Assembly (NCBI RefSeq): GCF_003261235.1
Contig: NZ_CP030085.1
Span: 718,929-782,928, forward strand
Origin: Polynucleobacter paneuropaeus
GTDB taxonomy: Bacteria > Pseudomonadota > Gammaproteobacteria > Burkholderiales > Burkholderiaceae
Direction: 5' to 3'
DNA length: 64,000 bases
The translations under genes and the position numbers were made by a program. Positions 29,319-40,526 of this stretch are shown piece after piece (the stretch's first letter is position 1; the number at the start of each line of letters is the position of its first letter). A model generated the notes under the pieces. The model was given only the letters and a program-made list of their open reading frames with translations, did not search any database and had not been told where the DNA came from.

Positions 29319-32300
29319 TGCCTAAGCGTAGCGACATTAAGAGCATTCTGATTATTGGTGCTGGCCCGATTGTGATTGGTCAAGCTTGTGAGTTTGACTA
29401 TTCCGGAGCGCAGGCTTGTAAGGCATTGCGTGATGAGGGCTACAAAGTGATCTTGGTCAACAGCAATCCTGCGACCATCATGACCGATCCTGAGATGGCT
29501 GATGTAACTTACATCGAGCCGATTACCTGGGAAGTAGTAGAGCGCATCATCGCCACAGAAAAGCCGGATGCCATTCTTCCAACGATGGGTGGTCAAACGG
29601 CATTGAACTGTGCGCTAGATCTCCATCGCCACGGTGTGCTAGAAAAGTATGGCTGTGAATTGATTGGCGCTTCACCTGAGGCCATTGATAAGGCAGAAGA
29701 TCGTCAAAAGTTCAAAGAAGCGATGACCAAAATTGGTCTGGGCTCTGCTAAGTCTGGCATTGCCCATTCTTTAGATGAGGCGCATACCGTTCAGCAGCGT
29801 ATTCAGCAAGAAACGGGCAACTCTGGATTCCCAGTGGTGATCCGTCCTTCATTCACGATGGGTGGATCGGGCGGAGGCATTGCATACAACCGTGAAGAAT
29901 TTGAAGAAATCTGCAAACGCGGTTTAGATCTTTCTCCAACGCATGAGCTCTTAATTGAAGAGTCGCTCTTGGGCTGGAAAGAATTTGAGATGGAAGTGGT
30001 GCGAGATCGTGCTGATAACTGCATCATTGTTTGCTCGATTGAAAACTTAGATCCGATGGGCGTTCATACCGGTGACTCGATTACGGTCGCACCTGCTCAA
30101 ACCTTGACCGATAAAGAATATCAAATCATGCGTAATGCATCGATTGCGGTCTTGCGCGAGATCGGCGTAGATACTGGCGGTTCAAACGTGCAGTTCTCGA
30201 TTAACCCAGCTGATGGGCGCATGATTGTGATTGAGATGAACCCACGGGTATCTCGCTCATCTGCATTGGCTTCTAAAGCGACTGGTTTCCCAATCGCGAA
30301 GATTGCTGCCAAGTTGGCAGTCGGATACACCTTAGATGAACTCAAGAATGACATCACAGGTGGTGCAACACCTGCATCCTTCGAGCCGTCAATCGACTAT
30401 GTCGTGACCAAGATTCCTCGCTTTGCTTTTGAGAAGTTCCCGCAAGCAGATTCACGTTTAACTACTCAGATGAAATCCGTTGGTGAAGTGATGGCGATTG
30501 GCCGTACCTTCCAAGAGTCTTTCCAAAAAGCCCTGCGCGGTTTAGAGGTTGGCGTAGACGGCTTAGATGAAGTGTCTACCGATTTAGACGATATCATTCA
30601 AGAAATTGGTGAGCCTGGCCCTGATCGTATTTGGTATTTGGCTGATGCCTTCCGGATGGGAATGGGTTTAGATGAGATCTACGCTGAAACTAAAGTCGAT
30701 CCTTGGTTCTTAGAGCAAATTGAAGAGCTCATTACGACGGAGTCTGAGCTAAAGCAACGCAAGATCGATAGCCTGTCCGCAGCTGAACTGCGTTTTGTAA
30801 AGCAGAAGGGATTCTCGGATCGCAGACTCGCTAAATTACTCGGCGTTGATGCATCATCTGTTCGCTCTGCACGCCATCGCCTCAAAGTGACTCCCGTCTA
30901 CAAGCGGGTGGATACCTGTGCGGCAGAATTCGCCACTAATACTGCCTATATGTATTCCACCTATGAAGCGGAGCATGGTGAATGCGAGTCAAATCCCACT
31001 AATCGGGACAAGATCATGGTGCTCGGTGGTGGACCCAACCGCATCGGTCAGGGTATTGAGTTTGATTACTGCTGCGTGCATGCTGCATTAGCAATGCGTG
31101 ACGATGGCTATGAAACCATCATGGTGAACTGTAATCCAGAAACTGTTTCTACTGACTATGACACTTCTGATCGTCTCTACTTTGAGCCATTGACGCTTGA
31201 GGATGTTTTAGAGATTGTCGCTAAAGAGAAGCCTAAGGGCGTTATCGTTCAGTATGGTGGTCAAACCCCCTTGAAGCTGGCATTAGATCTTGAGAAGAAC
31301 GGTGTACCGATCATTGGTACCTCACCAGACATGATTGATGCTGCAGAAGACCGTGAGCGTTTCCAGAAACTTCTGCAAGATTTGGGCTTACGTCAACCAC
31401 CTAACCGCACCGCACGCGCTGAAGATGAGGCACTCAAGCTCGCTGAAGAAATTGGTTACCCATTGGTAGTGCGTCCTTCCTATGTCTTGGGTGGCCGCGC
31501 CATGGAAATCGTTCACGATGGAAGAGACCTCGAGCGCTATATGCGTGAGGCAGTCAAAGTATCGAATGACTCTCCCGTGCTGTTGGATCGCTTCTTAAAT
31601 GATGCGATTGAGTGTGATGTAGATTGCATTAGCGATGGTAAGCAGGTATTTATTGGTGGAGTGATGGAGCACATTGAGCAGGCTGGTGTTCACTCAGGCG
31701 ACTCTGCATGCTCTTTGCCACCATATTCTTTATCGGATGAGACTGTGGCGGAGATCAAGCGTCAAACTGCGGCGATGGCCAAGGGCTTGAATGTTATCGG
31801 TTTGATGAACGTTCAGTTCGCGATTCAGAACGTGGATGGCCGGGATGTAATTTATGTACTTGAGGTCAATCCGCGTGCTTCACGTACTGTGCCCTTTGTT
31901 TCTAAAGCGACTGGTTTGCAGTTAGCTAAGATTGCAGCACGCTGTATGGTCGGTCAAAGCTTAGAGCAGCAGGGTATTTTGGCTGAGGTTAAGCCACCGT
32001 ATTTTTCAGTTAAAGAAGCCGTCTTCCCATTTAATAAATTCCCTGGCATTGACCCAATCTTGGGACCTGAGATGCGCTCTACAGGCGAAGTGATGGGCGT
32101 TGGTAAAACCTTTGGCGAGGCACTCTTCAAATCTCAATTAGGTGCTGGCACTAAATTGCCCAAGACGGGTACGGTTGCTTTGACAGTGAAAGATAGTGAT
32201 AAAGCAAAAGCAGTAGAGGTAGCGAAGCTATTACATCAACTGGGCTTCCCAATGGTTGCCACCAAAGGGACTGCAGCAGCAATTGAGGCAGCTGGTTTAC

Positions 32301-32581
32301 CTGTGCGGGTTGTAAATAAAGTCAAAGATGGTCGTCCTCATATCGTTGACTTGATTAAAAATGGAGAAATCTCTCTGGTATTTACCACCGTAGATGAAAC
32401 CCGGACTGCAATTGCGGATTCTCGCTCGATTCGGACTAGCGCTCAGGCGCAAGGGATCACCTACTACACCACCATTAGTGCAGCGCGTGCGGTGATGGAT
32501 GGTTTACTAGCATCTCAACATGGCGGAAATGAGTCGCTTGAGGTGTATTCCTTACAGAATTTACATCTCGTACTGAATTAA
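29318..32581 (+). CDS. carB: Carbamoyl-phosphate synthase large chain
   Basis: A 1087-residue two-half ATP-grasp enzyme that makes carbamoyl phosphate from bicarbonate, two ATP and CarA-supplied ammonia. Both halves show the N-terminal nucleotide signature ([19 protein letters not shown] and [19 protein letters not shown]) and ATP-grasp cores. The C-terminal MGS-like allosteric domain (from about residue 945) ends at [13 protein letters not shown]. Length is typical (E. coli 1073). Confidence 0.97.
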   Translation: MPKRSDIKSILIIGAGPIVIGQACEFDYSGAQACKALRDEGYKVILVNSNPATIMTDPEMADVTYIEPITWEVVERIIATEKPDAILPTMGGQTALNCALDLHRHGVLEKYGCELIGASPEAIDKAEDRQKFKEAMTKIGLGSAKSGIAHSLDEAHTVQQRIQQETGNSGFPVVIRPSFTMGGSGGGIAYNREEFEEICKRGLDLSPTHELLIEESLLGWKEFEMEVVRDRADNCIIVCSIENLDPMGVHTGDSITVAPAQTLTDKEYQIMRNASIAVLREIGVDTGGSNVQFSINPADGRMIVIEMNPRVSRSSALASKATGFPIAKIAAKLAVGYTLDELKNDITGGATPASFEPSIDYVVTKIPRFAFEKFPQADSRLTTQMKSVGEVMAIGRTFQESFQKALRGLEVGVDGLDEVSTDLDDIIQEIGEPGPDRIWYLADAFRMGMGLDEIYAETKVDPWFLEQIEELITTESELKQRKIDSLSAAELRFVKQKGFSDRRLAKLLGVDASSVRSARHRLKVTPVYKRVDTCAAEFATNTAYMYSTYEAEHGECESNPTNRDKIMVLGGGPNRIGQGIEFDYCCVHAALAMRDDGYETIMVNCNPETVSTDYDTSDRLYFEPLTLEDVLEIVAKEKPKGVIVQYGGQTPLKLALDLEKNGVPIIGTSPDMIDAAEDRERFQKLLQDLGLRQPPNRTARAEDEALKLAEEIGYPLVVRPSYVLGGRAMEIVHDGRDLERYMREAVKVSNDSPVLLDRFLNDAIECDVDCISDGKQVFIGGVMEHIEQAGVHSGDSACSLPPYSLSDETVAEIKRQTAAMAKGLNVIGLMNVQFAIQNVDGRDVIYVLEVNPRASRTVPFVSKATGLQLAKIAARCMVGQSLEQQGILAEVKPPYFSVKEAVFPFNKFPGIDPILGPEMRSTGEVMGVGKTFGEALFKSQLGAGTKLPKTGTVALTVKDSDKAKAVEVAKLLHQLGFPMVATKGTAAAIEAAGLPVRVVNKVKDGRPHIVDLIKNGEISLVFTTVDETRTAIADSRSIRTSAQAQGITYYTTISAARAVMDGLLASQHGGNESLEVYSLQNLHLVLN

Positions 32582-32593
32582 TCTAAAATCAGG

Positions 32594-32614
32594 CCTTGCG
32601 CGATTGGCGCAAGG
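32594..32614 (+). repeat. Inverted repeat between carB and greA
   Basis: An 8-bp perfect stem CCTTGCGC / GCGCAAGG with a 5-nt loop, 12 bp after the carB stop. No strong T-run follows (TAATCGATTC), so it may be a weak or Rho-assisted terminator, or an mRNA end-stabilising hairpin. greA starts 28 bp later. Confidence 0.5.
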
Positions 32615-32641
32615 TAATCGATTCTTATTTAGGTTAGCGGT

Positions 32642-33118
32642 ATGAGCACAATTCCCATTACTAAGCGCGGTGCAGAACTTCTCAAAGAAGAGTTGCATCG
32701 CCTCAAACACGTTGAACGTCCTTCAGTAATCAATGCGATCTCTGAAGCACGTGCACAGGGCGATCTCTCTGAAAACGCTGAATACGATGCTGCCAAAGAA
32801 AAACAAGGTTTCATTGAGGGTCGCATTCAGGAGCTAGAGAGCAAGTTATCCGCTGCACAAGTGATTGATCCTGCTTCTCTAGATATTACTGGCCGAGTGG
32901 TATTTGGTGCGACAGTCGATTTGGAAGATCTAGAAGATGGCACCAAGTTCACTTATCAAATTGTTGGCGATGATGAGGCTGATATCGCAAGTAACTTGAT
33001 CTCGATTAGCTCTCCCATCGCGCGTGCTCTGATTAGTAAAGAAGAGGGCGATGTTGTTAAGGTTCAAGCTCCTGGTGGTAATCGGGAAGTGGAGATCTTA
33101 GCGGTTCGTTATATCTAA
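32642..33118 (+). CDS. greA: Transcription elongation factor GreA
   Basis: A 158-residue factor that reactivates backtracked RNA polymerase. The N-terminal antiparallel coiled coil carries the conserved acidic tip ([15 protein letters not shown]) and the C-terminal FKBP-like domain ends RAL(I)SKEEGDVV...[10 protein letters not shown]. Length is normal. Confidence 0.95.
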   Translation: MSTIPITKRGAELLKEELHRLKHVERPSVINAISEARAQGDLSENAEYDAAKEKQGFIEGRIQELESKLSAAQVIDPASLDITGRVVFGATVDLEDLEDGTKFTYQIVGDDEADIASNLISISSPIARALISKEEGDVVKVQAPGGNREVEILAVRYI

Positions 33119-33141
33119 GCGTATCGTCGACTAGGAACTCA

Positions 33142-33615
33142 GTGTTGCAGTCTAGAGCGCCTACTTTCTTCACTGTTATCGCTGGCCTCTGGGTCGGTAG
33201 CATGTTAGCTACTGGCTATCTCGTAGCGCCAGCATTGTTCTCCATTCTCACTGACCGTCAGGTTGCAGGCATGATTGCTGGAGATATTTTCAGAATCGAA
33301 GCTTACTTGAGCTTTGTAGTGTGCTTAGTGCTCTTGGTGATGGCCAATCATTTTGTCAATCACGGGCAATTGCAATACAAGTTGATTCGCTGGCTTTTAT
33401 TGGCGATGTTAATTTGTGCTCTGATTGGCAGTGTGGTCTTGTTGCCTTGGATGAGTGCTTTGAGAGATCAGGCTCTATTAAACGGAATGCCTGTCATGCA
33501 GTCGCCTTCAGCCACGCTGTTTGGCCGCCTTCATGGCGTTTCTAGCATCGTGTATTTGATTCAAAGCCTCTTGGGCGTCAAGCTCGTTTGGGAATCAGCT
33601 AAAAGTTCTCATTAA
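33142..33615 (+). CDS. DUF4149 family membrane protein
   Basis: A 157-residue protein from GTG 33142, preceded by an AGGA-like site. Four hydrophobic segments and the GLWVGSMLATGYLVAPALFS N-terminal signature match the DUF4149 family, of unknown function. It directly follows greA in many betaproteobacteria. Ends 17 bp from the convergent YhbY gene. Confidence 0.75.
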   Translation: MLQSRAPTFFTVIAGLWVGSMLATGYLVAPALFSILTDRQVAGMIAGDIFRIEAYLSFVVCLVLLVMANHFVNHGQLQYKLIRWLLLAMLICALIGSVVLLPWMSALRDQALLNGMPVMQSPSATLFGRLHGVSSIVYLIQSLLGVKLVWESAKSSH

Positions 33616-33632
33616 GAGCTTAAGCTCAGAAC

Positions 33633-34238
33633 TCAACCCAAAAGCTTCTTCTTAGTACTACTCATCCTGACTTTGCGTTTCTTGATTGGGGCAGGTGCTG
33701 CAGTAGCTTTACGATAACCCGGTGAGGACCAACCAATTTTGGATTCCGCTGCTTCAGAGCGTAAGACCCTTTTCTTGGGTGTTTTGCTGGCTGTCTTTAC
33801 GGCAGCTGCACGTGTAAAGGGAGATTTGCTGGCGCTTGAGCGACGGTCTGATCTTTCCGAAGTACTTGTGCGTTTACCCGCAGTCGATTTACGAGGCGCC
33901 TGTAAAGTCTTTTTGGTTTGCTTGCTCGAGCGGCCTAGATGCAAGAGGTGTTCGTCGATCTCTTGCTTCGGTTTCCAGAGCACGAAGAGTTTGCCAATGT
34001 GTTGAACTGGGGCGGCATCTAATTGATCGCAAAGTGTTTCATACATGGTGATTCGTGCTTCACGATCATCGCCCAAGACACGCACTTTAATCAGGCCATG
34101 GCTAGCAATTGCCAATTTGGCTTCTTTAATGACAGCAGGACTTAAGCCAGTGTTGCCAATCATGACAACAGGGCTAAGACTATGGGCTTGAGCCTTAAGG
34201 GCTTTACGTCGGGCGGGGGTAAGGGTAAGGGCGGTCAT
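33633..34238 (-). CDS. yhbY: YhbY-type CRS1/CRM RNA-binding protein
   Basis: About 201 residues from ATG 34238 (MTALTLTPARRK); an upstream TTG-type start is not needed. The CRM domain is complete, with the GxxG-like loop in VVMIGNTGLSPAVIKEAKLA (residues ~27-46), and ends around residue 95. E. coli YhbY is 97 residues and associates with pre-50S ribosomes; here a 100-residue Lys/Arg/Ser/Thr-rich tail follows. It is divergent from rlmE, another 50S factor, as in E. coli. Confidence 0.85.
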   Translation of the reverse strand: MTALTLTPARRKALKAQAHSLSPVVMIGNTGLSPAVIKEAKLAIASHGLIKVRVLGDDREARITMYETLCDQLDAAPVQHIGKLFVLWKPKQEIDEHLLHLGRSSKQTKKTLQAPRKSTAGKRTSTSERSDRRSSASKSPFTRAAAVKTASKTPKKRVLRSEAAESKIGWSSPGYRKATAAPAPIKKRKVRMSSTKKKLLG

Positions 34239-34362
34239 GTGTCGATGATAGAGCATGCAGCTCCGAATTGAGCTTAGATGAGGCTATTTGAGAACATTTT
34301 GCTGAGATTCTTTGCCTTGTACTCGAGAAACAAGGAAAATACCTCCTGAAAGTGGACAAGTT

Positions 34363-35037
34363 GTGGCAAAAAATAAATTTAATAAAAGTTGGTTGCAGGA
34401 TCATTTAACGGATCCGTATGTGAAGATGGCCCAAAAAGAGGGTTATCGCGCTCGTGCGGTTTACAAGCTCTCTGAGATTGACGAACAAGATCATCTAATC
34501 AAAGCAGGAATGACTATTGTTGACCTTGGTAGCGCACCAGGCAGTTGGTCTCAGTACGCTCGCAATCGCTTGACCGAATTAGGCAAGAGCAATCCCGCAA
34601 TTGAATCTGGCAAGCCTGACGGCACGATCATCGCTATCGACTTATTGCCGATGGAAGATATCGCTGACGTCAGCTTTATTCAGGGAGACTTTCGGGAGGA
34701 TGAGGGTCTAAAGGCCTTAGAGGCTTTATTGCCCGCTTCGGATCAGGGTAGGGTTGATTTAGTGCTTTCAGATATGGCACCCAATCTTTCTGGGGTTGGT
34801 GTTGCTGACTCCGCCCGCATGGCTTTTTTGGCAGAAATTGCCCTTGAGTTTGCCGTCAATCACCTTAAGCCTGACGGGGCTTTATTAATTAAGTGCTTTC
34901 ATGGCAGCGGGTATAGCCAGATTGTGGAGACCTTTAAAAAAGTCTTCAAAACCGTATCCCCCCGCAAGCCCAAGGCTTCGCGGGATCGTTCCTCTGAAAC
35001 CTTTCTGTTGGGGCGGACACTGAAGGCTCCCAAATAG
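34363..35037 (+). CDS. rlmE: 23S rRNA 2'-O-methyltransferase (U2552)
   Basis: About 224 residues from GTG 34363 ([14 protein letters not shown]); the open frame starts earlier at 34312 but the earlier part has no family match. Methylates U2552 in the A-loop of 23S rRNA. SAM site [14 protein letters not shown]; the K-D-K-E catalytic set fits KSW..., [17 protein letters not shown] and the later Glu. It is upstream of ftsH as in E. coli. Confidence 0.92.
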   Translation: MAKNKFNKSWLQDHLTDPYVKMAQKEGYRARAVYKLSEIDEQDHLIKAGMTIVDLGSAPGSWSQYARNRLTELGKSNPAIESGKPDGTIIAIDLLPMEDIADVSFIQGDFREDEGLKALEALLPASDQGRVDLVLSDMAPNLSGVGVADSARMAFLAEIALEFAVNHLKPDGALLIKCFHGSGYSQIVETFKKVFKTVSPRKPKASRDRSSETFLLGRTLKAPK

Positions 35038-35145
35038 GGTAATAACCCCCCGATTTACATGGGTTTATTAAATAAATCTGCTCCGAGCCCTTGAAAAAGC
35101 CTAGTAGTAGAATCAAATACTTAGGTATCAGCAATGCAATTACTC

Positions 35146-35159
35146 CCGGATTAATCCGG
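35146..35159. repeat. Perfect 14-bp palindrome upstream of ftsH
   Basis: CCGGATTAATCCGG is a perfect inverted repeat 13 nt before the ftsH start codon. In RNA it could form a short hairpin near the ribosome site; in DNA it has the form of a dimeric regulator site. No known operator was matched. Confidence 0.6.
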
Positions 35160-35172
35160 CAAAGGCCTCGTT

Positions 35173-37095
35173 TTGAATAGCAATATGTTCCAAAAAGTGG
35201 GTATCTGGCTCGTTGTGGGCCTCGTCCTATTTACGGTCTTCAAGCAATTTGATAAGCCCAAAGATCAGCCGCAAGTAACTTACTCGCAATTTATGGAAGA
35301 TTCCAAAGCGGGCAAGATTAAGCGTGTCGATGTACAAGGTCGCACATTACAAGTGACACCAAATGATGGTGCCAAGTACTCCATTATTTCTCCTGGCGAT
35401 ATTTGGATGGTGGGTGACTTAATGAAATACGGTGTTCAAGTAACCGGTAAAGCCGACGATGAACCCAATATGTTTGTTTCTGCTTTGTACTACCTTGGAC
35501 CTACGCTACTCATTATTGGTTTCTGGTTTTTCATGATGCGTCAGATGCAAGGCGGTGGTAAGGGCGGGGCATTCTCATTTGGAAAATCCAAAGCGCGCCT
35601 GATTGATCAAAATAGTAATACCGTCACCTTTGCTGATGTGGCGGGTTGCGATGAGGCTAAAGAAGAAGTGTTTGAGTTAGTCGACTTCTTAAAAGATCCG
35701 CAGAAATTTCAGAAACTGGGTGGCCGAATTCCCCATGGTGTCTTGCTAGTAGGCCCTCCTGGAACCGGTAAGACCCTGTTAGCCCGTGCTATTGCAGGTG
35801 AAGCTAAGGTACCGTTCTTCTCTATCTCAGGCTCTGACTTTGTTGAGATGTTTGTGGGGGTTGGCGCATCACGCGTGCGCGACATGTTTGAGAACGCCAA
35901 GAAAAATTCACCTTGCATCATCTTTATTGACGAGATCGATGCAGTAGGTCGTCATCGTGGCGCTGGTATGGGTGGTGGTAATGATGAGCGTGAGCAAACC
36001 CTGAATCAAATGCTGGTGGAGATGGACGGTTTTGAAAGTAATAGCGGCGTGATCGTCGTTGCTGCTACCAACCGTTCTGATGTGCTGGATCGCGCTTTAC
36101 TGCGTCCAGGTCGCTTTGACCGTCAAGTCCATGTTGGCTTGCCTGACATTCGGGGTCGCGAACAAATTCTGCAAGTGCATATGCGCAAAGTGCCGATTGA
36201 TCCAGATGTCAATGCTGCCGTCTTAGCGCGTGGTACACCTGGGTTCTCCGGTGCCGATTTAGCAAACTTAGTTAACGAAGCCGCTTTATTTGCTGCGCGT
36301 CGTAATAAGCGTGCAGTCGATATGAAAGACTTTGAAGACGCTAAGGATAAGATCTATATGGGTCCTGAGCGTAAGTCTGCAGTGATGCGTGAGGAAGAGC
36401 GTCGTAACACCGCGTATCACGAGTCTGGTCATGCTGTTGTCGCTAAGGTATTGCCTAAAGCAGATCCAGTGCACAAGGTCACCATCATGCCGCGCGGAAT
36501 GGCATTGGGCGTGACTTGGCAGTTGCCAGAGTTTGATCGCGTCAATCTGTATAAAGATCGCATGTTGGAAGAGTTGGCCATTTTGTTTGGTGGCCGTGCT
36601 GCAGAAGAAATCTTCTTGCACTCGATGAGTACTGGTGCATCAAACGACTTTGAGCGTGCTACTAAAATGGCCCGCGACATGGTGACCCGTTTTGGTATGA
36701 GTGATAGCTTGGGTACGATGGTCTATGTCGACACTGAGTCTGAGAGTATTTTTGGTCGTACCAGTTCTAAAACAGTTTCTGAACTCACTCAGCAAAAAGT
36801 GGATGCAGAAATTAGGGCCTTGATCGATAGTCAATATGCTTTGGCACGTTCTATTCTTGAACAGAATCGCGACAAGGTTGAAGCAATGGTCGCTGCTTTG
36901 CTTGAATGGGAAACCTTAGACGCTGATCAGATTACCGACATCATGGAAGGTCGTCCACCACGCACGCCTAAGCCGCCTCCTGTAACAACTGTCTTTGGCA
37001 ATTCAGCTGGAACAACTACCCCAGTAGTGGAGAGTTCACCTTCCACAGCATTTGGTAATGGCCCAGCATCGGGAAGTGCGCCAGCAACCGCTTAA
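35173..37095 (+). CDS. ftsH: ATP-dependent zinc metalloprotease FtsH
   Basis: A 640-residue membrane AAA+ protease that degrades unstable or misassembled membrane and regulatory proteins (LpxC and sigma-32 in E. coli). TTG start at 35173 gives the usual MNxNMFQK-type N-terminus. TM segments at about residues 9-27 and 105-122; Walker [17 protein letters not shown] near residue 195; Walker [19 protein letters not shown] with RPGRFDRQV; zinc HESGH near residue 417. Its last codons overlap the possible folP start. Confidence 0.97.
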   Translation: MNSNMFQKVGIWLVVGLVLFTVFKQFDKPKDQPQVTYSQFMEDSKAGKIKRVDVQGRTLQVTPNDGAKYSIISPGDIWMVGDLMKYGVQVTGKADDEPNMFVSALYYLGPTLLIIGFWFFMMRQMQGGGKGGAFSFGKSKARLIDQNSNTVTFADVAGCDEAKEEVFELVDFLKDPQKFQKLGGRIPHGVLLVGPPGTGKTLLARAIAGEAKVPFFSISGSDFVEMFVGVGASRVRDMFENAKKNSPCIIFIDEIDAVGRHRGAGMGGGNDEREQTLNQMLVEMDGFESNSGVIVVAATNRSDVLDRALLRPGRFDRQVHVGLPDIRGREQILQVHMRKVPIDPDVNAAVLARGTPGFSGADLANLVNEAALFAARRNKRAVDMKDFEDAKDKIYMGPERKSAVMREEERRNTAYHESGHAVVAKVLPKADPVHKVTIMPRGMALGVTWQLPEFDRVNLYKDRMLEELAILFGGRAAEEIFLHSMSTGASNDFERATKMARDMVTRFGMSDSLGTMVYVDTESESIFGRTSSKTVSELTQQKVDAEIRALIDSQYALARSILEQNRDKVEAMVAALLEWETLDADQITDIMEGRPPRTPKPPPVTTVFGNSAGTTTPVVESSPSTAFGNGPASGSAPATA

Positions 37096-37942
37096 TTCAG
37101 AGCAAGTAGTTCAGCCCGCAACTTGGCGTTGCGGGCGTTTTCTTTTTGAGCCTCGCAAACGCCCATTGGTGATGGGTATTCTGAACACGACACCGGATTC
37201 TTTTTCGGATGGCGGTCTGTTCCAATCAGCCAAGGCTGCATTAGCTCATGCAGAGCAGATGATCGAGAGTGGTGTTGACATCATCGACATTGGTGGTGAA
37301 TCTACCAGGCCTGGCGCCGAACCTATCTCATTACAAGAAGAGCTTGATCGTGTTATGCCGGTGATTGAGTCCCTAGTCAATTGTGGTGTGGCGCTGTCTA
37401 TAGATACTTATAAAGCTGAAACCATGAAAGCCGCACTAGCTGCTGGCGTAGATTGCGTCAATGATATTTGGGGCCTGCGCCAAGCAGGCGCTGCTCAAGT
37501 CGTCAGTAATCATCCAGAGTGTGGGCTGGTTTTAATGCATATGCAACGAGATCCACAAACGATGCAATTTGATCCCCACTATGAGGATGTCATTGCGCAA
37601 GTGAGCACCTTCTTAATGGAGAGGGCAAATGTTTTAATTCACCAAGGCGTATCAGCAGATCGAATCGCACTTGATCCTGGTTTCGGCTTCGGTAAAAGCC
37701 TGGAACACAACCTCACAATGCTCTCCCAATTTGAGCGCTTTACACAATTGGGCTTTCCAGTCTTAGCGGGCATATCTCGTAAATCGATGCTGGGCAAACT
37801 CACTGGACGAGAGTCGGATGGTCGCTTAGCGGCCAGTATTGCAGCAGTGATCATGGCAGCAGATCGTGGCGCTCGTATCGTTAGAGTGCACGATGTAGCA
37901 GACACAATCGATGCTCTAAAGATCTGGGAAGCAGTCTTATAA
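37058..37942 (+). CDS. folP: Dihydropteroate synthase
   Basis: About 294 residues if it starts at ATG 37058, inside the end of ftsH; GTG 37076 is an alternative. TIM-barrel enzyme joining pABA to the pterin pyrophosphate in folate synthesis. Visible: [61 protein letters not shown]. The N-terminal RCGRF segment matches other beta-proteobacterial FolP proteins, so the hairpin at 37114-37144 lies within coding sequence. glmM starts 8 bp after the stop. Confidence 0.92.
   Translation: MAQHREVRQQPLNSEQVVQPATWRCGRFLFEPRKRPLVMGILNTTPDSFSDGGLFQSAKAALAHAEQMIESGVDIIDIGGESTRPGAEPISLQEELDRVMPVIESLVNCGVALSIDTYKAETMKAALAAGVDCVNDIWGLRQAGAAQVVSNHPECGLVLMHMQRDPQTMQFDPHYEDVIAQVSTFLMERANVLIHQGVSADRIALDPGFGFGKSLEHNLTMLSQFERFTQLGFPVLAGISRKSMLGKLTGRESDGRLAASIAAVIMAADRGARIVRVHDVADTIDALKIWEAVL
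37114..37148 (+). terminator. Terminator-like hairpin at the ftsH/folP junction
   Basis: A perfect 9-bp stem GCCCGCAAC / GTTGCGGGC with a TTGGC loop, then GTTTTCTTTTTG. Shape and T-run are those of an intrinsic terminator of ftsH, but the bases also encode the N-terminal residues of FolP (TWRCGRF region), so it would attenuate folP-glmM. Confidence 0.7.
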
Positions 37943-37950
37943 TTCCCCTT

Positions 37951-39294
37951 ATGAAAAAACAATACTTTGGTACGGATGGTATTCGCGGGGAAGTAGGTCA
38001 GTTTCCGATTCTTCCGGATTTTATGACCCGCCTTGGTTATGCCGCCGGTATTGTTTTAACGAGTCAAGCCAAAGTGGGCGAACGTTGCAAAGTTCTGATT
38101 GGTAAAGATACCCGTGTCTCAGGTTACTTATTAGAGTCTGCGCTAGAAGCGGGTTTTGTGGCTGCTGGTGTTGATGTGATCTTGTGTGGTCCGATGCCAA
38201 CCCCCGGCGTTGCTTATCTCACCAAAGCGTTACGCCTATCTGCAGGAGTAGTGATCTCCGCATCACATAATTTGTATCAAGATAATGGCGTGAAGTTTTT
38301 CTCTGCGCAGGGTGACAAGTTATCTGATGATTTTGAATTTGCGATTGAGGCTGAGCTTAATAAGCCCCTTGGTTGCGTTCACTCAGAGCATTTAGGCAAG
38401 GTATCGCGTTTAGATGCTGCAACTGGACGCTATATTGAATTTTGTAAATCGACTTTCCCTGGCAATCTCAATTTACGAGGTATGAAGGTGGTGGTCGATT
38501 GCGCCAATGGTGCGGCTTATCAGATTGCCCCTAATGTGTTTAGGGAACTTGGGGCAGAGGTTATTGCGATTGGTGTTGAACCCAATGGCCGCAATATTAA
38601 TGACCATTGCGGCGCAACTGCGCCTGCAGCTTTAATTGCTAAAGTCAAAGATGTGGGTGCCGATATCGGTATCGCCTTAGATGGCGATGCGGATCGCTTG
38701 CAAATGGTGGATAAAACCGGTCGCCTATTTAATGGTGATGAATTGCTCTACGTATTGGCAAATGACCGCTTGCAGCGCGGCATTCCCCTTGGGGGTGTGG
38801 TGGGCACCCTAATGACCAACCTGGCTGTGGAAAAAGCCATCAAAGAATTGGGTGTGCAGTTTGAGCGAGCCGCGGTGGGCGATCGCTATGTGCTGGAATT
38901 GCTTAAGAAAAAATCATGGATTTTGGGCGGTGAAGGCTCGGGCCATTTATTGTGCCTAGATCAGCACACCACAGGGGATGGCACGATTGCAGCGCTGCAA
39001 GTACTCGCAGCGATGAGCCAACAAAAGAAGAGCCTGGCCCAACTTCTAGATTCCGTGAAGATTTATCCCCAGGTCCTGCTCAATATCAAAATCCAATCTA
39101 CTTATGACTGGAAAGCTGATGAGAAGCTCAAAGCCCAAATTTCGAAAGTTGAAGCTGATCTTCAGAATACGGGGAGGGTCCTCATTCGCCCATCCGGTAC
39201 CGAGCCCTTATTAAGGGTTATGGTCGAAGCTCAGGATGAGGCCATCGCACTCAAGAGCGCTAAAAGTATCGCTGATTTAGTCCCAATTGCCTAA
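37951..39294 (+). CDS. glmM: Phosphoglucosamine mutase
   Basis: A 447-residue alpha-D-phosphohexomutase, isomerising glucosamine-6-P to glucosamine-1-P for cell-wall and LPS sugars. The phospho-Ser loop [18 protein letters not shown] is at about residue 97-114; metal site [12 protein letters not shown]; substrate loop GEGSGHLL; phosphate-binding [12 protein letters not shown]. Follows folP as in E. coli. Confidence 0.96.
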   Translation: MKKQYFGTDGIRGEVGQFPILPDFMTRLGYAAGIVLTSQAKVGERCKVLIGKDTRVSGYLLESALEAGFVAAGVDVILCGPMPTPGVAYLTKALRLSAGVVISASHNLYQDNGVKFFSAQGDKLSDDFEFAIEAELNKPLGCVHSEHLGKVSRLDAATGRYIEFCKSTFPGNLNLRGMKVVVDCANGAAYQIAPNVFRELGAEVIAIGVEPNGRNINDHCGATAPAALIAKVKDVGADIGIALDGDADRLQMVDKTGRLFNGDELLYVLANDRLQRGIPLGGVVGTLMTNLAVEKAIKELGVQFERAAVGDRYVLELLKKKSWILGGEGSGHLLCLDQHTTGDGTIAALQVLAAMSQQKKSLAQLLDSVKIYPQVLLNIKIQSTYDWKADEKLKAQISKVEADLQNTGRVLIRPSGTEPLLRVMVEAQDEAIALKSAKSIADLVPIA

Positions 39295-39345
39295 AACCCC
39301 ATTTTGAGGCCCTAAAAACAAGATTTAAGCCTTGTTTATGACGCA

Positions 39346-39379
39346 ATGTCATAAAAGAGTCATACGCAAATCGTAGAGT
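39346..39379 (+). promoter_or_regulatory. Pho box and -10 upstream of pstS
   Basis: ATGTCAT-AAAA-GAGTCAT (39346-39363), two 7-mers near the CTGTCAT consensus with the standard 4-nt A/T spacer (11 of 14 matches by eye). A -10-like TAGAGT sits at 39374-39379, 10 nt after the second repeat. PhoB made by the gene downstream at 43978 is the expected activator. pstS starts 44 bp further on. Confidence 0.75.
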
Positions 39380-39423
39380 CCATGTGTTGTTATCTCTCGA
39401 TTTCTATACAAGGACATCCTCAA

Positions 39424-40452
39424 ATGAAACTCTCTTTTAAGCAGGCTTTAGTTGCTGGAGCTGTAGCACTATCCGTGTCAACTGGTGCAATGGCTGTAGA
39501 AATGACCGGCGCTGGTTCTTCTTTTATTTATCCAGTGCTCTCTAAATGGGCTGAGGCTTACAAAGCCAAAACTGGTAATAGCTTGAACTATCAATCCATT
39601 GGTTCTGGCGGTGGTATCAAACAAATTAAAGCGAAGACAGTCGACTTTGGTGCAACTGACGCTCCAATGAGCTTTGACGAATTACAGTCTGCTGGCATGG
39701 TTCAGTTCCCAGCCATCATTGGTGGTGTAGTACCTGTGGTGAATATCGATGGTATCAAGCCAGGTCAATTGAAATTGTCCAGCGACGTTCTCTCTGATAT
39801 TTTCCAAGGTACATTGACCAACTGGAATGACAAGCGTATCGCTTTGTTGAACCCAGGTGTTCAGATTCCGGCTGGTGATATCACTGTTGTAACCCGTGCT
39901 GATGGTTCAGGTACAACTGCAATCTTTACTAACTACCTCTCTAAAGTAAATAAGAGCTGGAAAGATAACGTAGGTTTTGGTTCTGCTGTTAAATGGCCAG
40001 CTGCTTCTACTGTAAGCGGTAAGGGTAACGAAGGTGTTGCGGCTAACGTAAGCCGTATCAAGAATTCGATCGGTTATGTTGAGTTTGCTTACGCTAAGAA
40101 AAACAACATGAGCTATACCCAGATGAAGAATGCGGAAGACAAGTTTGTTATGCCTACCGCTGCTTCATTCGCTTCTGCTTCTGCTGGTACTGATTGGTCT
40201 AAGTTCCCAGGAATGGAAACATTTATTACTAACGCTCCTGGTGCTGCTTCATGGCCAATTACTGGTGCAACTTTCATCGTCATCTACAAAAAGCCTGATA
40301 ACAAAGCAAACGCTGCTGAAGTGATCAAGTTCTTTGATTTCGGTTTCAAAGATGGCGGCAAAATGGCTTCTGAACTCGATTACGTTCCAATGCCTGAAGC
40401 AACAACCAACTTCATTCGCAAGAGTGTTTGGTCACAGGTTGATGTTAAGTAA
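39424..40452 (+). CDS. pstS: Phosphate ABC transporter, periplasmic binding protein
   Basis: About 342 residues from ATG 39424. Signal peptide MKLSFKQALVAGAVALSVST with a cut near AMA-VE. Phosphate-binding motifs: GAGSSFIYPVLSKW, ATDAPMSFDEL, TRADGSGTTAIFTNYLSK. It captures phosphate for PstCAB. A Pho box precedes it, and a strong terminator follows before pstC, so that it is expected to be made in excess over the membrane parts, as is usual for binding proteins. Confidence 0.96.
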   Translation: MKLSFKQALVAGAVALSVSTGAMAVEMTGAGSSFIYPVLSKWAEAYKAKTGNSLNYQSIGSGGGIKQIKAKTVDFGATDAPMSFDELQSAGMVQFPAIIGGVVPVVNIDGIKPGQLKLSSDVLSDIFQGTLTNWNDKRIALLNPGVQIPAGDITVVTRADGSGTTAIFTNYLSKVNKSWKDNVGFGSAVKWPAASTVSGKGNEGVAANVSRIKNSIGYVEFAYAKKNNMSYTQMKNAEDKFVMPTAASFASASAGTDWSKFPGMETFITNAPGAASWPITGATFIVIYKKPDNKANAAEVIKFFDFGFKDGGKMASELDYVPMPEATTNFIRKSVWSQVDVK

Positions 40453-40471
40453 TTCTTAATAGAATAAATTC

Positions 40472-40500
40472 GGCCCCAAAGTAATTTGGGGCCATTTTTT
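40472..40500 (+). terminator. Intrinsic terminator after pstS
   Basis: Perfect 9-bp stem GGCCCCAAA / TTTGGGGCC, loop GTAA, then ATTTTTT. It lies between pstS and pstC, and probably lets only part of the transcription through to pstCAB-phoU-phoBR. Confidence 0.88.
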
Positions 40501-40526
40501 CTTCACGCAGTACTTATAAATTCAAT

